A stretch of DNA of 44,882 nucleotides. Source: Didymodactylos carnosus (lineage: Eukaryota; Rotifera; Eurotatoria; Philodinida; Philodinidae). The notes under the pieces are model-generated. The model worked only from the letters and a program-made list of their open reading frames with translations, was not told the origin of the DNA and did not search any database. The stretch spans positions 1 through 44,882 of the forward strand of contig CAJNOQ010000625.1 of the NCBI GenBank assembly GCA_905250885.1, written 5' to 3'. The translations under genes were made by a program, and so were the position numbers. Shown here in pieces: positions 38,559-44,882 of this stretch. Each line of letters starts with the position of its first letter. The stretch's first letter is position 1.

Positions 38559-38691
38559 ATGTAGTTCACGATGGGAAATATAAAAAGCTTAATATTTTGA
38601 TGAATAAAAATTACCAAGATGGAGTATAATGATGACTTTCCAGTCAAAGTTTGAAATTCTCGAAACTCTACACTATACAGAATTTGAAAAG
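38559..38691. repeat. Direct repeat, copy 1 (~133 bp)
   Basis: The copy starts ATGTAGTTCACGATGGGAAA and ends near CGAAACTCTACAC. It shares most positions with copy 2 at 39148-39281, same orientation, 589 bp away. The differences are small (for example GATGAATAAAAA against GGTCAAGAAAAA). Confidence 0.8.
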
Positions 38692-39147
38692 AGCAACCAT
38701 TTCAGAATTTAAAATTTTGAGTATCTTATCACGGCTTCTTACGTTCATCGTGTCTAAACGCTGCGAACGGGTGGACTTAAGCTAATAAATTATTGAAACG
38801 CTAAAAGTAAGCGCTTCCATAACTAAGTATAAGTTAAAGTACTAAGAAAAACGGCTACTTACGAACACTGATAAGACACACTTCAGGATAGCGAATTGCT
38901 CTAATTCAAGAAGTTTAAAACAGACGTCTTCTTATAACCTTAAATAAGCGACTCATGTTATATCTTGCTTTCCCACTGACAAAAATAGTAAGCGAAAGGC
39001 AGAAAAGAAGAGAGCACAATCATTGTGTTTCTCTTATACAAGATGCCAGGTGCTTCTTTTATAGCATATTGAACGGTCATGCCTTATATTGAGAGAAGAC
39101 ACAAACTAGCAGAATAAAACGAAAACGTTTTTTTCTCTGCTTCAAAT

Positions 39148-39281
39148 ATGTAGTTCACGATGGGAAATATAAAAAGCTTAATATTTTGGTCAAGAAAAAT
39201 TACCATGATGGAGTATAATGATGACTTTCCAGTCAAAGTTGAAAATTCTCGAAACTCTGCACTTTAAGAATTTTGAAGATT
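39148..39281. repeat. Direct repeat, copy 2 (~133 bp)
   Basis: Second copy of the repeat at 38559-38691, containing ATGTAGTTCACGATGGGAAA and TGATGACTTTCCAGTCAAAG. About 455 bp of unrelated sequence lies between the copies, so they could be the remains of short terminal repeats or a local duplication. Confidence 0.8.
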
Positions 39282-39853
39282 TCGGGATTGCACATATTTA
39301 GTATGACACCGTTGCTTGGTCTGTAGAGTTCTACAGTTTCAGCTCCTGATATTCTCGGATGTTTGGAATAACACTGTTGTTTGAATTGCAAAGTTTCTAC
39401 AGGAAGCCAAATCCAACATTGCACACCTTTATTTGAGAACTAGATTTCCACATAAGCCTCTGTTTAGGGAACTACGTCATCTGCTAAGCTTTACATTAGG
39501 GTGCCACACACAACATTTCGATGACTTGCTGTAAAGTTCGTCACGTGTGAAAGGGATCCAGGAGGAGAGGTAAAATTTTCGCTTTTCAAGAGGTTTCTCC
39601 CATCTAAAACTTCGATCGCTCGTTTTATTAAATTTATATAGGAGATATTTCATAAACCCATTTTGAAACTTTTCCCTAGACGATGTGTAGGTCCCGAACA
39701 AGATTGTGCTGATAGTCTACAACCGCTCAGAACAGAAGTATCACTTTCGTGCAGCACTATACAGAAGTTACAAAAATAATTGAAAAGCTTTTGATTTCTT
39801 GTCTAAGTTTCTGAACGCCTCTCTTGTTTTTTGGAGTATTTTTCACCCCTTCA
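39282..39853. other. No supported gene
   Basis: Minus-strand frames at 39233-39424 and 39477-39701 have no recognisable product and no splice support. I see no other structure. Confidence 0.4.
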
Positions 39854-40223
39854 CTATATTACTATCCCTACAGTGTTTTTGAATAGTTCTATTGATGCTA
39901 ATATAACAAAATTAATTGGTAATATGATCAATATGTAACCGAAATAGCCTCTTAGTTTACAAGTAAATGTCGATATTGAAGTGAAATCCATGTTAAATTT
40001 GTTGAAATATTGATATGAATATAACATTTTGTAATGAAAATAAATCGACAATAGACGATGATATTAGATATAAACTGCAAGGATTTGTTCGATAGGATCT
40101 TTTACATAAAATAATTATATTGAACACCGTACCGAATAAGCCTAATATATAAAACAGACTACTCATATAGATATTCAAATGTTTTGTTACCAGAGTTAAG
40201 ATATCTGATGTTGATGCCCCCAT
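39854..40223 (-). pseudogene. Rhodopsin-family GPCR pseudogene (TM1-TM3 fragment)
   Basis: Two overlapping minus-strand frames read as one receptor broken by a frameshift. Frame one (from ATG at 40223) gives a short N-terminus, TM1 (FYILGLFGTVFNIIILC), the intracellular loop RSYRTNPCSLYL and the start of TM2 (ISSSIVDLFSL). The reading then shifts by one near 40000-40050 into FNMDFTSISTFTCKLRGYFG, which carries the conserved Cys before TM3, and TM3 (YILIILPINFVILASIE). The DRY-like position reads ELF and the frame stops at 39854, so TM4-TM7 are missing. This resembles the large families of neuropeptide-like receptors in rotifers. Both the frameshift and the truncation argue that it is not functional. 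Confidence 0.75.
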
Positions 40224-41587
40224 TTCTTTGAATGAGGGAATGTTGCAACATGAAATATATATAGAGCAAATATAATCTGCTATAAGAAAAATTAACTTGA
40301 ATAATGTACGTAATCTGAAGTTCCAAAACTACTTCGCAGTGGGGTTGCTTGTTAAACTATACAGTAAAGAACATCATCTCAATTAGAATCTCATACAAAA
40401 TCAAATATAATGAAATCGTTCGCAATTTACTTGTTCCCTTTCTTTCATCCACACTCACTCTGGAATATCGAAAAAAATATTGTTCCGACTTTTCTTGTCA
40501 TAACTCTCCGTTCTCTTTCATTTATTATTAAAAACTAAAACTACTGAAGCAAGATACGATTAAACAAATTCGGAACAAACATTTGTTAAATGTTGATGCT
40601 GATAATTAGGTATAACACTTTGTAATTTCATTACACTATTTCTTTCTGTCACACTAATATGAATATTATCCAATGCCACACGATTATGCGAACACATTTT
40701 TTCGCACAAAACGTTTCATCACTGCTCAGACTAAAGTGAGCTTTCTTCACGTTGTCCTATTTTTTGCCATTAATTTTTTTCTCTACACTCAGTTTCCTCA
40801 GCAACTCCATCAAACATTTTAAAAGAATAATAGCGAAAAATTAGCTTCTTTTTCTTTCTAATGATATTTTTGGCAGAATATCGAATGAGCACTGCTTCTT
40901 TTGGACATTCAAAAGTAATACTCCGGGAGTATTACTTCGGGAGTATTACTTCTGACCCTTTCAGGAAATCATATGCCAGTTCGCAACCACAAAGAATTAG
41001 GAGTTCGCTTAATTAACATTTTGAAGAGGACAGTTTAGGCTACTATATAACTCAAGAGAATTTCGGAATAAATAATTTCGGAAACTCTAGAGTCTTGACT
41101 AGCGAGCGTTGAAAACAGCAGGTCTCTAGTTCTTTCTGTTGCTGAGGTATTCAAAAAATAGTGAACACCATTCTTTTAATTTACAGATAGTAGGTAGTAT
41201 GCTTTTGTTTCGGCTAGTTTTAGAAAAGATGAAAGTTGTCGCTTAAAAGAGTTATCTGCAATCCATTTGTGGGAAAAATGAACTTTAAAAAAATGCTCTT
41301 TTAGCTGCTAACAAAAACAATTGTCAGCAAAAACCATGCGATCTGAAGACGAAACTCATACGTACGCTTAACTCTCATCACTAGTATTACCCAACATTCA
41401 ACCTAGATAGTATTAAAAAAAAGTATACGAAGATTGCATACAGAGTGTGATCCCTTTCTCTCCTATCCATCTGTAAGGTTTGAGTTTGATAAAAGTTTTG
41501 CATTTTTCTGATATTTTCTGTCGTAAATTGCAATTCACTTTCGAATAGAGGAGGTAGTCAAAATCATTAGGCTTATTTCATTAGGCT
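40224..41587. other. Intergenic, no gene seen
   Basis: No coding frame is supported. A 25-nt palindrome with 12-bp arms lies at 40913-40937 (AAGTAATACTCC/GGAGTATTACTT around a G). Its right arm unit CGGGAGTATTACTT is repeated in tandem at 40924-40937 and 40938-40951. Confidence 0.5.
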
Positions 41588-41700
41588 TGCCGCTATGGCT
41601 GAGTGGTTATGTTGTTCGGCACGTACTTCAAAAGTACCGTGTTCGAACCTCGGCGCCACCGAGTCATAGAATAACCTTGGACAAATTACTAACGGCTATC
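41588..41700 (+). mobile_element. tRNA-derived SINE-like sequence
   Basis: Positions 41588-41660 look like a decayed tRNA. An A-box-like TGGCTGAGTGGTTA is followed by an anticodon arm GTAC-TTCAAAA-GTAC (anticodon CAA, Leu-like) and a B-box GTGTTCGAACCTC with a T-arm CCGTG/CTCGG. The acceptor stem fails: the 3' strand CGCCACC has no partner at the 5' end, and a long Leu-type variable arm is absent. It is therefore not a working tRNA. Directly downstream is ACCTTGGACAAATTACTAAC, similar to the conserved 3' domain seen in several tRNA-SINE/LINE tails. A Pol III-driven SINE copy is the best explanation. Confidence 0.6.
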
Positions 41701-42297
41701 AAAATATGCAACTTTGTATGCTCTTTCCAGCTAGCAGTATGAGAACGCTTGATACTATTAGATAAAGTCAAATTTCGCTACTCGGGCACCCCTAAAAATG
41801 CTTCAGTTCAGAACTTATGGCCGCGGAAAAAGCATGTTCGGAATAATTTTTCCATGGGGGGACAGGGGTCTTTACACACCTTTAGTAGGACTATCGATTG
41901 CAAATAGTCAAACCCTCCCGGCTTTAAGTCGTGTATAAAATGGGTAGACCTGTGTGGAAGTACTCCCGTTCGATAGCATGCCCACTACGTTGTGACATAC
42001 ATCGGTGCTTCGGTGCTAGTATGTGGTTAGTTAGTGTGTATGGGGAGCTCGAGCAATTGGACGAAAAGAATTCTGTGTCAGACTGGCCTTCTGTCCAGAG
42101 CTACAGCTTGCTTGATGACTTCAGTATCCTATACGATATCCAGCAAGGCGGGATCTTCTTCCTTCTTCTTCCTTATTTCGGGCTTCTTTTATGATTGCTG
42201 TCAAATTAATCAACTGGAAAAATAATTGTAAGAACTTCTTTTATTGTTTAAAGGCTTTAGAAAATATTTTTCTATTTATTTCTATCATTAGTATTAA
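41701..42297. other. No supported gene; possible mobile-element remnant
   Basis: The stretch is GC-richer than most of the window at 41800-42060. ORFs at 41931-42194 and 42034-42225 overlap in different frames and have no recognisable product. It may be the body of an old retroelement. Confidence 0.35.
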
Positions 42298-42431
42298 AAG
42301 GAACATTTTCATGGCAAAATTGAGTTCGAAAAAGCCAGATTTCTTTATCCAAATAGACCAGAAATACCTGTAATAAAAGGATTTTCATTACATATTAAAT
42401 TAATTAAGAAGAATCGCTTTTTGAGCCATCC
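42298..42431 (+). pseudogene. Candidate ORF1 fragment of a non-LTR retrotransposon (upstream piece)
   Basis: An open frame without its own start reads EHFHGKIEFEKARFLYPNRP, then IPVIKGFSLHIKLIKKNRF and SHP up to the left edge of the inverted repeat at 42432. It is protein-like in character. Its frame and sense suit it being the upstream part of the ORF1 whose end lies at 43063-43192, but the link is inferred. Confidence 0.35.
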
Positions 42432-43062
42432 CGACGTGTAAGATCTTCTAGATTTGGTATGTATAGCCCGCCCGTTGAACCTGAAGTCAAGTCGGTCGCA
42501 GCTTGAAACTTCGACACAATATGCAAATTTTCTGCCTCTTTTCGATGGTAATGTCAAAAAAAACAGAAAAGTTGTGGAACAGATTTCTAGAAGGTCTTCA
42601 CAGAATTTGTTTTCAAGATCCTCAAGGACATTGAGCTAACTAAATTCACCATCGTGCTCAGCATATTTTATTATCTATTTAGATAACTGTCTGATGAATT
42701 TTGAGGTCAATATCTCGTCACGAAATATAATTTGCGAGAAATGATGTTGCATGAAAAGATACGTTATTTTTCGTGGCTGCCAGCTTACCTCAAAAATTTT
42801 CGAACACGGCTGAAAATAGGTAATAAAATATGCTGAGCACGATGGTGCATTTAGTTTGCTCAATGGCCTTGAGGATCTTGAAAACAAATTCTCTGGAGAC
42901 CTTCTAGAAATCTGTTCCACAACTTTTCTGTTTTTTTTGACATTACCATCGAAAAGAGGCAGAAAAGTTGCATATTGTGTCAAAGTTTCAAGCTGCGACC
43001 GACTTGACTTCAGGTTCAACGGGCGGGCTATACATACCAAATCTAGAAGATCTTACACGTCG
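42432..43062. repeat. 631-bp inverted repeat: 249-bp arms, 133-bp loop
   Basis: The left arm (42432-42680) and right arm (42814-43062) are reverse complements with few mismatches. The outer ends read CGACGTGTAAGATCTTCTAG and CTAGAAGATCTTACACGTCG; the inner ends are GCATATTTTATTATCTATTT and its near-complement. The arms produce mirrored ORFs on opposite strands with almost identical translations (VCIARPLNLKSSRSQLET). It could be a foldback element inserted into a LINE or an inverted duplication of LINE ORF1 sequence. Confidence 0.9.
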
Positions 43063-44490
43063 TAATTTGGCTATGTGTAATCGAGAACGTAACAATCTGC
43101 AAGAGGTCGATAAACGACGTGTCTTCACTCGCGATGGCTATGTATTTCTTCATTGTGTCAAGGAAAATTCTCCTCTACGTATCGTGAATTAAGTAATATG
43201 ACTTAACGGATTTATTTGAGCTCACTTGTTTATTCATTGAGGTCCTTCCTTTTTTATATTCGTATTTGTTATTCTTTTTTCCTTCCAGGATGATAAACCA
43301 TTAGACAAGATGTTTTTGTTTTTATTGTTTTTCTTCTTTTTCCCTTTCCTTCTTTCTTGGTCACACGGGTTTTGGAACCTGATATGTGAAAATATGTTTG
43401 ATTGTTTCCCAATATGGCGGTAACAATTCACCCAGCGAGAGAAAAAAAGTTAATCGCTTCTATGAACATTCGCAGCATAGTTCCACAGATTGACGAGATT
43501 CAAGCCTATATTTCTCTCACTTCTCCCTCCATTCTTTGTTTTACCGAAACATGGCTGAGAGAATCAGTTTCGAATAAGTGAATCGAACTTTCTGGTTATG
43601 CTATTGTAAGGAAAGATAAACACGACAGGGGTATATTATACAAACAAAGAAAAACGAAAAAAACAAAACATGGTGGTGTTTGTATTTTCATTAGCTCTTC
43701 GACTCATTTTGTACATCTGCCACAATTCGAGGATCTCTCCCTGGAGTCGATTTGCTTACGTCTAACTCTCTCTCTTCAAATTTATTTGTTTTACTCTTTA
43801 ATATCTATCGCCCTCCAAATTCTGATTTCCCCACTTTTATCACTGCACTTTCGAAGATTTTAGAATCTATTTCACTAAGCATTTATAAACACAATAAAAT
43901 TATTTTATTAGGAGATCTTAATGCTCATTTTAATGCTTGGGCAGAGTCTGAAGTACAATCAACACCAACTGGTATCTTGTTACACTCATTTACAACTTCA
44001 AAGGGGCTAAGTCAAACTGTGAGAGGTATAACTAGGACGAAATCAAAGACTTGCTTAGACATTGTAATAACAAATGATCCTAGTTTTACTGAACGACTTC
44101 AAATTCAACCTCCTCTTTCTAGAAGTGATCATAATCTTATTGAATTCTGTATTCTTACGTGTTTGCTTCGTCCTCCCCCACTAAGAAGGACTATCTTTAA
44201 TTTCCGACTGGCCAATTGGGACTTGATAAATAATAACATCTCCCTTATTCGTTTCCCTTCTATTTTTAAAACATATAGTACTTTACATGAACGAGTTGAA
44301 GTGTTTGAAATTATTTATGACCAAATTTGTAAGTTTATTCCGAACAAGGTTATTATTAGGCCACATGATAAGAAGTAGTTCACGGAGGAATTAAGGCATT
44401 TGTATAAGGAAAAGCTTCATTCATTTCGTATTTTTAAAAAATATCTCACTCCTATTAACAAAGAGAAGAGTCGATTAGCTAATTTGGTCG
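43052..44490 (+). mobile_element. Broken non-LTR retrotransposon: ORF1 end and ORF2 endonuclease domain
   Basis: The plus strand first gives the end of an ORF1-like protein (LEDLTRRNLAMCNRERNN, then VFTRDGYVFLH and ENSPLRIVN, stop at 43190-43192), similar to the C-terminal part of ORF1 proteins in CR1/Jockey-like LINEs. After about 220 nt, ORF2 begins near 43413 and carries an APE-type endonuclease: SMNIRSIVPQIDEIQAYI, FTETWLRES, IYRPPNSDFPTF, LLGDLNAHFNAWAES and RSDHNLIEF. ORF2 is damaged by a stop at about 43578, a frameshift near 43760-43790 and a stop at 44376-44378. It ends near 44490 without any reverse transcriptase. Confidence 0.8.
43752..44378 (+). pseudogene. Endonuclease domain of LINE ORF2 (longest intact segment)
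   Basis: A 208-codon stretch of ORF2 holds the second half of the APE-like endonuclease, including the GDLNAH metal/catalytic motif, the SDH motif near residue 125, and the linker toward the missing RT domain. After the TAG at 44376 the frame continues with FTEELRHLYKEKLHSFRIFK, so the stop is a nonsense mutation rather than a true end. The listed start is not a real initiation site; the protein begins upstream in another frame because of the frameshift. Confidence 0.8.
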
Positions 44491-44591
44491 TTACCATTGT
44501 GATCCTGGTCTACAAAATTTTTGAACTTGTACCACTATGACGAAAGCTTTGGAAGACACTGACGATAGTGCTCAGAAGACAAGGATAGTAG
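44491..44591. other. Junction sequence after the LINE fragment
   Basis: About 100 bp with no similarity that I recognise; LINE coding similarity has ended. Confidence 0.4.
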
Positions 44592-44882
44592 ATCGGTAAT
44601 ACTGATAAATTTAAAACAAATAAGCAATGCCAAATAGGGATTTTTGAATCTGACGTATATATATTCTTCAAATAAACTAGCAAACCACAAATTCTTTCAA
44701 GATGCATTTGTTTCAAGATGTATTTGTTGCGTCTTTTCCCAACGTATAGTGAATGACAGGTGAAGAATGCATCTTGAAAGAATTTGTGGTTTGCTAGTTT
44801 ATTTGAAGAATATATATACGTCAGATTCAAAAATCCCTATTTGGCATTGCTTATTTGTTTTAAATTTATCAGTATTACCGAT
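44592..44882. repeat. Perfect 116-bp inverted repeat ending at the window edge
   Basis: The left arm 44592-44707 begins ATCGGTAATACTGATAAATT and ends AAGATGCAT. The right arm 44767-44882 is its exact reverse complement over all 116 positions. The spacer is 59 bp (44708-44766) and contains a partial direct repeat (CAAGATGCATTTGTTT/CAAGATGTATTTGTT across 44699-44727). Because the right arm ends exactly at the last base, the true palindrome may be longer. Confidence 0.95.

Noticed and set aside
41588-41660. Functional tRNA-Leu(CAA)
   Set aside because: The acceptor stem does not pair, the anticodon stem is short by one pair and the Leu-type long variable arm is missing; a SINE head fits better.
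42454-43065. Mirrored ORFs in the 631-bp inverted repeat as a real protein pair
   Set aside because: Near-identical translations on opposite strands are the expected result of the inverted repeat. There is no start context or family match.

Overview
The window is AT-rich eukaryotic DNA carrying animal protein-coding genes split by many short introns, mostly about 55-95 nt with GT...AG ends. The gene set is metazoan: NOLC1, intermediate filament, EFTUD2, Rab, DNAJC19/TIM14, PSENEN, MED18, PNPO, TAF11 and a C1orf74-like gene. The compact introns, a decayed rhodopsin-type receptor, 3' splice sites placed directly before start codons (suggesting trans-splicing) and scattered small mobile elements fit a bdelloid rotifer best. 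That taxonomic call is an inference, not a demonstration.

Layout. 1-810 (+) is the 3' end of a NOLC1/Nopp140 gene. 2763-6494 (-) is a four-exon cytoplasmic intermediate filament gene with a duplicated tail segment. 6.5-14.9 kb has no gene I can support. 14891-19868 (+) is a 26-exon EFTUD2/Snu114 spliceosomal GTPase gene. 20645-21424 (-) is a three-exon Rab GTPase. 24484-25893 (+) is a long single-exon ORF of unknown function. 26271-26903 (-) and 27364-27937 (-) are DNAJC19/TIM14 and PSENEN/PEN-2. 28.4-32.6 kb is repeat-rich and gene-free: it holds a 741-bp element with 16-bp inverted ends, a 61-bp palindromic insertion with a 12-bp target duplication, and several dispersed repeats. 32694-37230 (+) is a co-directional cluster MED18, PNPO, TAF11, C1orf74-like. 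From 37.2 kb to the end the DNA is repeat and mobile-element debris: a direct repeat pair, a GPCR pseudogene, a tRNA-derived SINE-like copy, a broken non-LTR retrotransposon interrupted by a 631-bp inverted repeat, and a perfect 116-bp inverted repeat ending exactly at the window edge.

The genes are mostly unrelated housekeeping functions: nucleolar RNP assembly, spliceosome remodelling, vesicle traffic, mitochondrial import, gamma-secretase, Mediator/TFIID transcription machinery and vitamin B6 metabolism. The only hints of co-expression are the tight same-strand cluster at 32.7-37.2 kb, where two basal transcription factors (MED18, TAF11) lie close together, and the same-strand PSENEN-DNAJC19 pair. 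I did not find a convincing new multi-gene system. The most unusual material is the set of palindromic mobile elements.
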